Part shown: positions 22,227 through 35,100 of the stretch, piece after piece
How the letters are laid out: each line of letters begins with the position of its first letter
Numbering within the stretch: the stretch's first letter is position 1
Assembly (NCBI RefSeq): GCF_033439725.1
Contig: NW_026944389.1
Span: forward strand, 2,294,001 to 2,358,000
Direction: 5' to 3'
DNA length: 64,000 nt
Source: Neurospora tetraspora
Taxonomy: Eukaryota > Ascomycota > Sordariomycetes > Sordariales > Sordariaceae
Program-made: the position numbers and the translations under genes
Notes under the pieces: model-generated
Told to the model about the DNA's origin: nothing
Database searches by the model: none
What the model saw: only the letters and a program-made list of their open reading frames with translations

Positions 22227-25200
22227 ATGGATGACTATCTAGATGCCCCCATGGATGCGGACGATGTGTTCCCATGCAAGGGATGCGGAGAAGTAAGCTT
22301 CCCATCTAGCCAGGTTACTGCTTGATCAATGCTGACCGCCCTGTGATAGATCTTGGAAGAAGGCAAAGCATTCGAGCTCGGTATGTTACCTTTATACCTA
22401 TATCTATAGCTTTCTTTAGCTCGCTGGGCATATCAATCTCTCGGGACACCTGACGGTATCCACGACAGCATGAGCTTTCTGGAGCGAATGTGTTGGGTGT
22501 TTGTTCTACGTTACTGACTGACTATATCACAGCTGGAAACCGATGGCATCTCGATTGCTTCCGTTGTAACACATGCAACACGCTCCTTGACTCGGATGCG
22601 AACCTCCTTCTGCTTGGAGATGGGTCGCTGATCTGCAACAACTGCACATACAGCTGTAGTGCTTGCGGTAATAAGATTGAGGACTTGGCCATCCTGACCG
22701 GAGACCAGGCCTTTTGCGCAACATGCTTCCGCTGTAGGAATTGCAAGAGAAAGATCGAAAACCTGCGCTACGCCAGGACGGCTCATGGGATATTTTGCAT
22801 GAATTGCCACGAGAGTCTAATGGCACGAAGACGCAAGAAAGCAAAAGCAGCAGCTCAAGCAAAAGCTCGAGACACCGACAAGTCCCTTCCTGCGCTACCG
22901 CCAAACGCTGTGCCCCCTTCTAGCACAGGTTTCGCAGCCGAAAAGCTTGCGGCGGACTCAGATACCCCTACCGAACTATCACCACGACCTCGAAATGCTT
23001 ATGGACGGCAGGACTCATCGTCGCGGAGCAGTTCGCGGCCTGACCGCTCCCCTGAAAGATCGGCGGAAACGAACAAGGAAACGGTGCTGGCCCCGCCAGC
23101 GCCAAACTATAGACACAACCGCAACTCAACCATGTTATCTGCTGATCTTAACGGGGGAGATGCTGAGGACTTTTTTATTCCTGTCGCTCTTGACCAGAGT
23201 CCCGCGCCGTCGATGACGCCTCAATCTATGGCAGACACATTTTCTTCAGACACGAGCCGGAAAAACAAAGATTACTTTGGCTCAACCAGGTCAAACGCTG
23301 TCCAGCCAGAGAGGAATGAATCGTCGACGACTCCAACACCCCACATCGCATTGATGGCTCAGATGGCCCAAGAGAGGCAGCCGTCGTCTGACTATGAAAG
23401 TCCCCCACAGGAGCGGCCCCCACCCCGGAAGCTCTCTAGAGCGGCCGATGTGATCGGGAATACAAAACCGGCCCATATCGCTAGCATCCTGGCCGAAGCC
23501 TACAACCAGCAGCCCAACAACGAGGACTTTAAGCTGCAGAATGTCCCCAAAAGCAAGAGGCTTGTGAGTACCCGGAGCGAATCTCAAGCAAGCAACAGCA
23601 TCGAGAATGGAACTGCGCAACGGAATAAGGAGAGTCCTGAGCCCCCTTCAACCATGAGTCCAGACAGGGTCATGACCCCTAGATCCTCTCAGGATTCTCG
23701 TCCCAGGGATGCCATGAGCGATGAGATACGGCCGTCCAGCGACTCTGTGACCTCGCGCTCAGAAGTCTCGAACGCTGGGCGATCCATTCCGCGGAAAGAG
23801 GTCCCGCCTCCCGCATCCAGAAACTGTACGTCCCCGTCTCAGTCCCGTCTAATTGTATCAGCTGTGTTTACTGACGTGTTGCAAGTAGCCGATGGCAAAC
23901 CTCTGCCAGTTCCTGGGTCGAACCCTACCGAGGGTCCTGCTCTCCCGATGCGTCCCCCGCCGCCTGAGACGAAGCTCAGTAACACGTATATGCAACCCCG
24001 AGCACCGCCTTTACCTCCCACTCAGACCCAGACCCCCAAAAACCAGTCTACAACAAGTGGTGAAGTCCAGGAGCTGAAACCATCCCCCAAGCTGCCTAGG
24101 TGGAGCTCTGGGGTTGAGTTCAGCCTGGATGAGGATATGGCTAGGATACTAGGAACAGATGAGGGCTCATCGTCGATCCTCCGCCGGGTTTCGAACGTAG
24201 TACGACATGGACGGAACAGCAGTGGTGATACAGGCGCTACTCCTGGCAGAATTTCTCACAGTAGGAGCGTGAGCGAGACCACCCGAGGAACTACTTCGCC
24301 CCGTTGGCCGAGAACTCCGATTGTCGAGGACTACTCAACCGGTAATATTAACGATATAACAAGTCCGTTGTCTTTAGCTAGTACGACCCAGGATGATCCA
24401 GCCTATCTGAAGCGGCAACTCAGAAGCTCCGAGCAACGGGTGGCAGAGCTGGAGCGACAGTTCAACACGGAGAAAGATCTCAAGAGTCTCAACAAGAAGC
24501 TGATCGAGAAGAGGAAGACAGTTTCGGTGCTTGACACACAGACTGAGATCATGATCAGGCAGCTTGAGGTACTGGCCGGGTATGTTGAGCGCGCAAAGAA
24601 GACTAACGAGTCGTTTGACGCTCGCGAGTTGGAGGAGTCCGCAATCAAGGAGTTTGTCCAAAAGCTAGAACGTCTCAAGCACAACATGACCTCTGCGATC
24701 GAGCAGCTCATCGCTGAGAGAGACGATTTGGTGGAGGAGAAGAACCAGGCCATTGCCGACCGTGATCGCGCTCTGCTCGAGTTTGAGCAGCTCGCTTCCA
24801 AGAACGCCCAGTTGACCGATATGAACAATGATCTCACTCACCAGATCCAGGAGAGATTCAAGCAGCAGATCAATAACGGCGAGCTCAAGTCAGCCAATGG
24901 TTTGGGTATTTACGGCCATGCCAAGGGTTCTTCGCTCAACATGGACTCCTCGAGCTTGCAGACAGCTACGACCATGGTTGGTCCTGATATGGACGATCAG
25001 CTTGTGGAAGGCCCTACCGTGGTGAACATCCGCAAGGGCCAGGTCAAGAAGTTCAACTGGAAGAAGGGCTCCAGCAAGGTGGCGCACAATATCTCGAAGG
25101 GTATCCGTGGTGCGGCAGGCGCATTCCAAGGACAGGAAGGAACCCAGAGGCAACAGCAGCAGCAGCAGGGCCCCTTGAACGGAGACAACATTGGCCTTCC

Positions 25201-26140
25201 TTATGCCATGACAGTTGCCCAGGTCGAGGCTCCGGTCACTGTCGCTCCTCCACCAGCCAACACCATCAAACCTGTGATGGTTGAGAACGCGCGGCAAGGT
25301 GGAGGTGGTGGTGGTGGTGGTGGAGGGTTTGGTTTCTTCGGTGGCAAGAAGCCGAACGCGCAGCAAAAGTCGATGTCGGTGACCAATATCTCTACTCCTG
25401 CGGTTGCAGAAGCCCCCACTACTCTCTTCGGTTCCGACCTGATTGAGCGGACTGAGCATGAACGCCGTCAGATACCAAGCGTAGTCACCCGCTGTATCGA
25501 GGAGGTTGAGCTTCGTGGTATGGATCTCGAGGGAATCTACAGGAAAACCGGAGGCAACTCTCAAATCAAGATGATTCAAGAGGGCTTCGAGAAGCAGCAA
25601 GATTTCGATATTTCCGACCCGGAGATCGATATTACTGCTGTGACAAGCGTCCTTAAGCAGTATTTCCGCAAGCTACCCAACCCATTGCTGACGTTCGAGG
25701 TGTACGAGAGGGTCCTTGACTCGAATAGTAAGTCCATTCTCTACCAAATTTGACTGACGGGCATAGACAGATACTAACCCAGTACCCTCCACAGATATTC
25801 AAGACGTAGAGGAGAAATGCGCTCACCTCAAGAAAACGGTCAACATGCTTCCGCCAAAGCATCGCGACTGTCTCGAGTTCCTCATGTTCCATCTTGCTCG
25901 AGTAGCGAGCAGAGAACGCGAGAATCTGGTAAGTCTGCCGTTCTGCCGGTCTCTTTTCCCTTCACTCAGAACATTCGGCTAACTAGCTCCCGTTAGATGT
26001 CACCCAAAAACTTGGCTGTGGTGTTTGCGCCCACCATCATGAGAGATCACAGTCTCGAGAAAGAAATGACGGACATGCACGCCAAGAATAATGCCGTGCA
26101 GTTCCTGATCGAGAACAGCGCGCTCATCTTTGAGGAATAG
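22227..26140 (+). CDS. rga1: Two-LIM-domain RhoGAP, Rga1/Rga2 type
   Basis: GTPase-activating protein for a Rho/Cdc42-type GTPase, by family. Exons: 22227-22292, 22350-22380, 22533-23825, 23889-25727, 25795-25928 and 25997-26140, giving 1168 residues. LIM 1 starts at C17/C20 (CKGCGE) and runs through HLDCFRCNTC to CNNC; its zinc ligands are split over three exons. LIM 2 runs from CSAC to CMNC. A disordered Ser/Pro region, a coiled coil (about 600-780, RVAELERQFNTEKDLKSLNK) and polyGln and polyGly runs follow. The RhoGAP domain is at about 977-1165, with LEGIYRKTGGN holding the arginine finger and FRKLPNPLLTFEVY. The 63-nt intron at 23826-23888 is a multiple of three without stops, so retention would add 21 residues. 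The exact paralogue (Rga1 versus Rga2) is not resolved. Confidence 0.9.
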
Positions 26141-27250
26141 GAGGGAGTTGGCGAGCGCGTGAGCGTGGCGTGGGCGAACTGAAGACGGACGGGAGAGTCT
26201 ATTCTTAAACATCAAATGACTTATACATGGTTTGTATATACTGATGATATATTTTGGTTTTCTCTCGAGGTTGGCCGAAGCGACTAGGCTGTGCGCTTGT
26301 GGAAGCATGGAAGACGTGGAAGGACTCGATTGGCGTTGTGTTTCTCTTCTCATGGAAGGCTCGTAGGGCCTCTCCGCACCGTATCTTTCCAGTCCAAGCT
26401 TTGGGGCTTTCTTGCTCTTTGGTGATCTGAATAGTTGGGCCAAAAGAAAAATGAAAAATGGTATTATGACTTGGTAAAAGAAGGATAAGGGTGGTCTGCA
26501 GTGGTTTTGCGTGTGTCTGTGGGGCTGGAAAGGTTCGGTCTGATCGTCTACAGTCGGATGAGATCAAGCCTGATATGAGTTGATATGTGGAATGGCACAA
26601 ACCATTGGCCTCTGAGTTGAATGAGACGGATCTTTTTATATGATTATTGGGGGCAACTCGTGGCTGTCCGTGAGTTAGCTGTGCCATTTTCACTTCCCTC
26701 CGCCCTTTTATCCGACTATGTTCGCCTCTTCGAAGTAGATCACTTGGCTTTTGATTCATGATATGCGTTCCGTGATATGGTTTCTTTGGACGCGCAAAGG
26801 TAATCGGGAAAGTCGGATACGGACGTCGCGGCTCGGTCTAATATATAATATCACGATCGTGTTGGTGATCGACTGTCCTCATGGCCGCATGAAGCAAAGA
26901 TGATGAAACTCTCGTTCATTCTTTAAACACACACATGAATAATTTGACTGGCCTTCTCAATGACATTACAATCGCACTTTCTTTCCTTCCTCTCTTTCCT
27001 AGGCCGGGTATCATTTCTTTCACAGACGCAACTTTTTGTCAAAAAATCCCACCAACATCCACGCAAACATGGTAGACATGGGCACAAACTCATCTCCCAA
27101 CAGACCAACAGACCAACATTGTCCAGCCCTCCCTTGCCCAACTCGCCCAACTCGCCCAACTCGCTTCCGAGCACTCCTCCCTCCCTGTAACACATCGGTC
27201 CAAGTCCAGGTCCAACCAACCTCCACAACCGCGCTCTTTCCACTTAGTTT
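26141..27250. other. Convergent intergenic region (3' flanks of the RhoGAP and FYV7 genes)
   Basis: No convincing gene; frames on both strands are shadow-like and Ser/Pro-rich. A short tandem repeat of CCCAACTCG (about three units) lies at 27137-27163. The remainder should be 3' UTR of the two converging genes. Confidence 0.45.
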
Positions 27251-28144
27251 TCACTGCCCAACAATCCTCTTAACCTTATCCAACAACAAATTCCCCTGTC
27301 TGCCAAGCTTCATCTTCCCATCCCTCGCTCCCGGCTGCCTCGCCTTGGCCATTTGCTTGCGATACTTCTCTCTCTCGGCGATCCGCTGGCGCTTCTCCTC
27401 CTCGCGCCGCGCAATCTCGGCCGCCCGCTCTTCGGCCTGCTTCTTCTTCTTCTCGGCCAGCGCTAGCTCCTTTTCGTAGTAGTTTGGTTTGCGGTGGCGT
27501 TTGGGAAGGCGCGAGGGGTGCATGTTGGGGTCCATGGGTGGGGGGATGTAGACTTCGTCGTCGTCTTTTTGGATCGTGGTGGTGGGTGGGGTTGTTGTTG
27601 TTGTTGGTTCTGCTGGTTCTTCTCCGTTGGCATCGTTATGTGACGATTCTTCGTTGGCTGTCTGTTGCTGTTGTTCGGCTCTAGCTGCTTTGGCGGCGGC
27701 GCCTTTCTCGACCAGGATTTGCCGCGAGGGGTGGATGGGCGCGGGGGCGTCTACATCTCCCTGTACCTCGTCGTCGTTCTTGTTGTTGTTGTCGTTGTCC
27801 TCCTCGGTGACACGGGCATCTAGAACGGGCCCGATGGGAACACCGGGGGCAGCTGCGGCTTCGGCTTCTTTCTGGGCTTTGATTTTGGCGTATTGCTTCT
27901 TGACTTTGGCCTTGGTGATGAGCTCCTTCTTGATCTTGGTGACTAATTGACAGGAATTTGTATGTTAGTCTGTATACGGGCGAAACGGGATTCTGTAGAA
28001 AAAGGCGAAATGGTAGTAGCTACCTTTGCGCTTCCACGCTCCATCCGGGAGGTTCTCAGGACCAACACGGAAGCCGTGCTTGGCCTTCTTCTTGTCGGGG
28101 GCGCCGGTTGCCGGGTCCTCGTCGCGGGCTCTTTTGGGCGCCAT
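27251..28144 (-). CDS. fyv7: rRNA-processing protein FYV7
   Basis: A small basic nucleolar factor needed, by family, for small-subunit pre-rRNA processing. Two exons, 28144-28024 and 27942-27251, with an 81-nt intron, encode 270 residues. The N terminus MAPKRARDED leads to KHGFRVGPENLPDGAWKRK, the family's conserved start, and splicing continues it as VTKIKKELITKAKVKKQYAK. A low-complexity acidic and Gln/Thr-rich spacer follows, then a Lys/Glu-rich helix (about 195-250) and the tail KLGRQGNLLLDKVKRIV. It is longer than yeast Fyv7 (about 150 residues) because of the spacer. An in-frame ATG five codons upstream (28159) is possible, but MAPKR fits the family better. FYV7 and URB1 both act in ribosome synthesis and lie within 5 kb, which may be coincidence. 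Confidence 0.85.
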
Positions 28145-29271
28145 GTTGTTGGATGTCAAAGTTTGTTTGTCGGTGATTGAAGGATGTAAGGGCGGAAGTA
28201 TCCTGGTCTGGGAAATTAACGGGCAATGAGATGGTGGATAGATGATGCTGGCCTTTGGGTGTTACGTTCGGAGGAAGCTTTTGTTTTTTCCTCCTAGCTT
28301 TACCACTACAAGATAGAAATCTACTGATAAGCTGCCCTTGTTCGTTATCGCTACAGGCGGTAGAATCTGGCAGAAGAACTGGGCGGTCAGTTGGTGTGGG
28401 GCTTAATGACAGGGGCTACCGGACTAACATCCACATGACGCCGGATTTGGCCAGTTTCGGTTGCATTATCTTCAGAAGTCCAGGAACACCTCGATGCTTC
28501 GGTACCGCCTGGCGGTTACTCACTAACTGTGGTGTGCTTATCCGTCCCGCCTTTACTGCCCATCGCTGCACTGCCATCTCATAAAACTGTCACTGGTCCC
28601 TTCCGTCCCGTCTTTACTGCATACCGACCTCTACCAGCCAACACCTCGTCACCGGTTGCAACAAACTGAGCCTACGGCTCGCAGCGTCACTGGCTTTCAA
28701 GATTTAAAGCTCTGCAAGTGAAGTCCCAGAAGAGACATAGGCGTGGCGCAAGTCTTTGTTCTCGACGTCTAAAGGCTATGACCTGTACATAGATCCTTGT
28801 CTGATCTGCCTTTTCTTTCGAAACACAGACATATCGTCCGAACAAATCGACCTAGTCGATTATACCGAATAGCACCCTCATTACTCGAGCAAAGTGCTAT
28901 GGTGCTTGACTCGAATTCCGGACCCATCCAGCTTCCACGACCTTCCGACTATGATGATATTTGCGCTCTTCTCCGCCACCGCGACTTAATCACCACACGG
29001 TCCAGGTCTTGTGCATGTCCGGACTGATCCTCCCATCTCCCTGATAGGTCTTGGATTTACGAACTTCCTCCACTCCCCCGATTATCCGGCCCAGCAGAAT
29101 TCCAACACAGTTCATTGTTGATGGTTGGAATCATGGAAAGTGTTTCGATATAGACTGCCTAAGATCCGTGCTGCTTCAACTCTTGGATCGGCGCGGAATT
29201 TGATTCTTTAAAGAGCACAGACGTCCTTCACCGCATTTTTAGTTTTTCTTTGAATCCCATAGTATCACTTT
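28145..29271. promoter_or_regulatory. Divergent promoter region between FYV7 and the Atos-family gene
   Basis: About 1.1 kb between divergent starts. It holds short frames only; one at 28797-29027 (+) could be an upstream ORF in a long leader of the Atos-family gene. No RNA gene or repeat was recognised. Confidence 0.4.
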
Positions 29272-31701
29272 ATGATGCCCTTTTCCCGAGACTTGTCGGA
29301 TCAGGGCCGCCTGGTTCACGTCTCTCATGCGGAGATGCCGGAGGCCACTAATCTTATACAGTCCCATCTTATGACGGCCTCCCCAAAGTCGTTGTCTCGC
29401 CGCGTCTCTGAGGAGAGCATCAGGACCGAATTCTGCGAGGGGCCAGTCGACAGCCCGTATAGCCCAGCCACTCCTGAGAGGAAGCTCCCCAGTGCCTTGG
29501 TGTATGATCGAGCCGAGCTCATTCATCGCTTGAAGAGGAAAGAAAGTCCAACTTGGGTGCCCGGTCGCCATGTACGTTTCCATATCTAGGTCTGGCTGTT
29601 ATGCCCTCCTGCTCTACTGACATGCTTGCAGGTTGAGTCCCGGCTCTATGAAGACGAAGTACAGCCATCCCAACAGATACCTCAGACGTCGATTTCAAAC
29701 GGCTCATGCTTGCTTCCCCCGCCTGCAATTGCCGAAGAGAAACAAGATGGCAAATGGGGTCTAACGGATGTAAAGGCTGCTGGACAGCTCGAGTCCGGAC
29801 TTGGCATCGAACGCCCACGCTCTGCCCTTCACAGCGGAGATTTTACACCAGATGATCAAACGTCCGATCCACGAGACAGACAAGATGCTACTCAGCCACG
29901 GGAATCCCATGACTTCAGGCATTTCAAAGACTCATGGACCTCCAGAGACCCTACGTCGTTGCCCTTTTCACGGCAGGTAATGGATTATAGAAAGGAGGCA
30001 TTTGGTTCACCCTCTTCCTCACTTTCTTCATCTCTCTCCACAAGTTTTGCTTACAAACTCCCCACCAGTCCTTTGGTGCATACAGAAAGTCGCGAGGATA
30101 TTGAATCGGAGACATCTTCGGATGGGATCACCTCCGGATCCCCCAATTTGCGAAGACATACAATAAACTGGGCTCAAGGTTCTTCTCTGAGCCACGGAGG
30201 CATGTCAAGGCATACGCCGCCACACAGAGAGCGTGCGCTTCCATACCAAGCACATCAACCCCGTCGCTCATTAGCGTCGCTGTCAGGCCTTTCGATACCA
30301 AGCTCTTCCCCTCAAACGCCTTCCATGTTTCGATCAAGGCGTCTATCTCACAGCTCCGAAGGCTCTCCCCTACAGCATGCATCAATGGTTGGGTCTTATG
30401 AAGAAAGTATTCTCAGGGGACGAATGTCAACGACGCCTTCCAAACCCTTGGAGTTCATGGCGCAAATTGGCGTCCTAGGTCTTGGGAAGTGCAAGCCGAA
30501 CTTGCGTTGCCCATCTCATGTCACTTTGCCATTTTCAGCTGTCTTTTATCGTTATTCCAGCACTGTCCATGGCAGGAGTAAAGGAGAGGATGGGCCGAGT
30601 CCCTACGTGGGCCAAATCGACCTGGAGAACGGATTGCCGAATCCAGAGGAGTTGCAACGGTCCAAACGGAAGCAACAATCAAGGCATGCCGGACGAAAGT
30701 CACCAGATGACGACCGAATTGTTCATGATATTGGGGACGAAGCTTTAGGGGGCGATGGTCAGAGACTCGAAAAGACTAAGAAAACGTCACGGTCTCCGAA
30801 ATCGCCTCCTGGTGGCTCATACCGCATTCCAGAGAAGGGACAACTCCAGATCATCATCAAAAACCAGAACAAAACAGCTGTCAAACTCTTTCTGGTTCCA
30901 TATGATCTGACAGGCATGGAAGCGGGCACAAAAACGTTCATCCGCCAGCGGAGCTACTCTGCGGGGCCCATCATTGACGGTCTTAAGAGTACGGTGCCGG
31001 ACGGCCCTCCTATTCTTCGGTATTTGATCCATCTTCATATTTGCAGCCCGTCAAAAGGTCGTTTTTATTTGTACAAGGACATCAGAGTCGTATTTGCCAA
31101 TCGGGTCCCAGATGGCACTGAGAAGCTTCGCAACGAAGTTACATACCCAGAGCCGCGGTACATGCCATACAAAGCGTTGCGAACAGGTCATATATCGTCT
31201 ACGCCAACCAATAACGCTATCGCTACAAAACGGTCGCAGCATGCTCCGAGTTTGGCTGCCGGTAGACGTGATGAGAACCAATCCCACATCCGCCAGCCAA
31301 GTCAAGACGCAGGATATCTCAACACTTGTCTCCATCTCCCCCGACCAGCAGCCATAGCGGCTGACGGTGATGCCATGACCGGACTTGAGCTGACGGAACC
31401 TCCAGCTCTGTTGGGTAGATACGACAAGCTCAACAGGGGAGACGTTGGATATGGCGGTAATCCTTTTGGCCATGTTACAAATGGGCGCCCTGGGTCGGCA
31501 GAGAGTCTTCTATCAAAGCGGCTTCGGTCATTGGGTGTACAGAGTCTTGTGGCAGATGATGCAGCAGAAAATGTGGTCAACGGACCGGTCAGCATATTAC
31601 AGGAACGACTGGAGAACGGAAGCCGAGATGGTCCATACGTTCCCGATTTTGGAAAACCAGTTGGGAAGGGCGAAGAGAGACATTGCGTCGGCACCATGTA
31701 G
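29272..31701 (+). CDS. Atos-family (FAM214/DUF4210) protein
   Basis: Two exons, 29272-29571 and 29632-31701, with a phase-0 intron of 60 nt (GTACGT to TTGCAG), encode 789 residues. After a disordered Ser-rich N-terminal half, a conserved block begins at about residue 355 (SYEESILRGRMS, then CPSHVTLPFSAVFY), which is the DUF4210 domain of the Atos family. A second block at about 494-605 (IPEKGQLQIIIKNQNKTAVK, FLVPYDLTGME, RYLIHLHICSPSKGRFYLY, DIRVVFANRVPDG) matches the Chromosome_seg domain at the C terminus of animal Atos/FAM214 proteins. Fungal members have been linked by annotation to meiotic chromosome segregation; Drosophila Atossa acts as a nuclear regulator in migrating macrophages. The molecular role in this organism is unknown. 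The start could be either Met of the initial MM pair. Confidence 0.82.
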
Positions 31702-32108
31702 TTTTGGATGAGCTCGGATGAACTGGATTGCACGATATATACTTGACTTTTATACATGAAGCTGTACGCCGAGTGTACTTAATGTCATGTAGATGCGGAA
31801 GTACTGTAAGTGTACTTAAATGCAGGTACCCCTGACCAATGACGAGACTATGTGGGGTGAATTGGTCGAACCCTGGCTCTTCAAGCTGCGACCCTGAACA
31901 CTCTGGTGGAGCACGGTTAAAGAAGTGACCATTATCGCCCCACTTAGTCGCGATTGGCAGGCGGTAAATCACTGCAGTAACATGCGACGGTAGGAAATTC
32001 CCAGAAAGTCGACGAGTGAAGCTTCAATTCCAACCAGTCGATCGCGAAACCGAAAGGTTTCATCCACACCCAAATTTCGACTTCAAGAGGAGTCATTGAT
32101 TCTTCAGA
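31702..32108. promoter_or_regulatory. Short intergenic region upstream of urb1
   Basis: About 400 bases between two + strand genes, containing the 3' end of the Atos-family transcript and the urb1 promoter. Nothing specific was recognised. Confidence 0.4.
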
Positions 32109-35100
32109 ATGGGAAAACGGCAGTTCAGAGGTGCAGAGAATGGGGACGGGCCGCGCAAAAGGCAACGCGTCGTCCACGAGGCTCCCACCTCCGAAGTGAT
32201 ACACACCAGTCGTCAATTGAGGCAGCTCCTCGCCTTTGACCCAGACCTTGGACGTTCGAGACATGGTAGGAACATACCTCTACACTACCCCCCAATCCGT
32301 CATTACTCACAAGCGCTAACTCTATGCAGGACTCCAATCGTTTAAGCTCCTTCTCGATTCTCTACTATCCCGCGATGACAATGCCGACAGTGCTGAGAAA
32401 CGCCAACAGCATGAAGCACGATTCACAATAGTCAAGGAATATCTGCAGTCCACGAAACCGATTGAGGACGACGAAAGCTCTACGTACCTCCCAGATATCA
32501 TGCAAACATGGAGTCATGCCGGCCAAGTCAACAACGAGAACCTCCTTTCTGCTGTACCGGTCGTCCTCGCGCTACTTCTAAAGCTGCTATCCCAAAGCCT
32601 TGAGCTTACGCCAATTGGATTGGGAATTTGCAGGACCTTTTTGCAAAAACGCCAGCAAGAATTGATATCCCGCAGCTTGTCCGCCGACAAAGGAAAGGCT
32701 TTCATTATCTCGCCCACCCTGCGTATGCTCAGGGAGGCGGTATGCTTCGATGGGGGTGCTATTGCTCGGCCAATGTTCCGCGCTAGAGTGTCGATGCTCA
32801 AGTCATTGGCACGAAATATGGGGATTGTTCACATCGGCGAGGAACCTGAGGACATCAAGAAGCCTTCTCCACGCACAAATGCTGTCCAATTCTTCCTGAG
32901 CGCCCTCAAATACTTGCATCCCGAAGCCAAAAAGGAGCTACTTACGCAAAGGGACGTTGTTACTGCCCTCACGAGGGATGTCAAGCAAGATCTACCTTAC
33001 TTGGTGCTAGATCTTCTCAACGGATTGAGGGATCATATCTTACTTGACAGCAAGGTTCCCCGAGAAGCCAAGTCCAATCTGCTCAGTTCCACGACATTGA
33101 TCAAAATCTCGGGGCTATACTACTATCGTCAGGCTAACGACGATCTCCCCTCTATACCAGACGCTGCTCATGATTTTCTTATGACCGCGTGCACCAACCC
33201 ATCGTGTGGTGTTCTGAGACAGGATACCGGACTGTATCCCAGAGAAGCGGATCCGAACGCTGCTATCCCCAGCGCAGACCTTGAAGAGCTCGGACTGGAA
33301 GCTATTGTGTGGATGAACAAGTTCAAGACAGAAGTTCCCGTCCGCAACTTTGTTCTATCAAACTTGCTCCAAAATCTTCGCCCATGGTCAAGCGTTAAGC
33401 AGAGTGAGCTGATCACTTCGATTTTCAAGGTTGCGCCCGAGTTGATCGCCGATTTCTTCATCAAGAACAAATCTTTTACCTTCGAACCAAAGCTGTCTGC
33501 GACATGGATTGGATATGCAGCATTCTTGTTCAATACGGTAGCACTGCCGTTGCCTGAGTACTTTTGCCGTGGGTCTGGCTATGCCGAACTTCCTCCCCCG
33601 ACATCCATCGTCATGGATAACATCCTTCCTATTCCCTTGAATCAAAAAGCACTCAGCCGCTGCTTAACGAACAAATCCAGGATGATCTCCTTCTTTGCGA
33701 CCCGAATTCTCATTCTGGCGGTGCAGAAGCTCGATACAGCTGTTAAAATGCACCAAGACCCAGCTCACAGCTCGAAATCTCACAATAATCAAGCGCTCTG
33801 GACGGACGCAGCGCGCCGGTTAGTTGACGAGTTCTGCCAAAGGAGTCCAGGCATCAAGGAGATGATAAACTCGTACAGATCTATCCCAGAGGACGATATT
33901 TTGCACCGCGAGGCTGCTAGTCAGCTGTTACGCTTGTACTACGAGGTCATCCCGCAGGTCGCGCTCATGGCCAAGTTCGACGTCTCCCCACTACTAGAGA
34001 CAGCGCTTAAGAGATTGTCCAAGCAAGAAAAACAGAAGGAGACTCGCTCAGAAGAGGATGGTGAGGATGATCCTCGTGACTTTGCGCTAAGCCTCAAAGA
34101 ACTGGAGAATCTCCTGGCGATTGCAGGATATTCGCCTGGCATGAGGTGGTTTGCGGCGACTGAGCAGCTTACTCTGTCACCGTTTACAACCCTGCTGAAG
34201 GTCTATGTCGAGGCACCCCATGGCGTTTCGTTGGCACCAGTACGGCAAGTTCTTGACTTTGTAGCGGTGGAGCAGCAGGTTGTCCCGGCAAAGGATAAGG
34301 GGCACCCTGGAATTTCCGTTCTTCTTGAGACTCTCAAGGAGCTCATGGCGTCGTCTCCTTCATCTCTTGCCGTCTTGTGGCCTTTCTTGGATAAGTGCCT
34401 CACTCGCTGCACAACGGCACCGGTCAAGTATCTCGAGATGCTGCAGGATCTTGGGGCCAAAGATGCAGAGGATGAGGTACTTACTGTCAGCCCGTTGGTT
34501 GCTGCTATCATCGAGCAACTGCCTTTTGCTGCCAAGGCGACGGACTCCAAGAGTACACTCGATGGACTCAGCCGTTTCTTGCCAAAGTTGCTCGGATACT
34601 CGGCTGCTGCTGGAGAGAGCAAGCCTCTGCTTGAGGCTGCGCTTGCGGTCATGTCCGAGTCCTTTGCCAAGGGACTTGGGAAGTCATTAACTGTGCCCAA
34701 GAAACACCCCTTCAAGCAAGCAAAGGGTGGAAAGTCGACCGAAGCCAAGCAGGACACGAACAATACAACAGCGGAAGGGAAGAAACCGGAGTCTGGTGAT
34801 GACGTGGCCGCCTTGGACAGCGAGCAGTTGGAGCGTGTTCTCGATCTTCCAGACAGTCTGACCGCCGATAATTCGGCACTCGTCAAGTGGCAAAACAAGT
34901 CAGTGGACGAACTCGTGGACGAAGGTCACGCCATTTCCCTCATCAGCCTGCTTGCCTCTGAGCACGCCAGTATCAGGAAGGAAGCGCTCGTCAACATCCT
35001 CAAAATGGCAGCCAAGGTCCAGCAATCAGAGTACGAGGAGAAGGAGCAGATCTGGTTATTGCTGTCAGAGCTCGCCGAAACCGCCAAGGTGGCAGCCGCA

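Noticed and set aside
28215-28235. PAC-like GCAATGAGAT upstream of FYV7
   Set aside because: It differs from the ribosome-biogenesis PAC consensus and is a single short match, so it may be chance.
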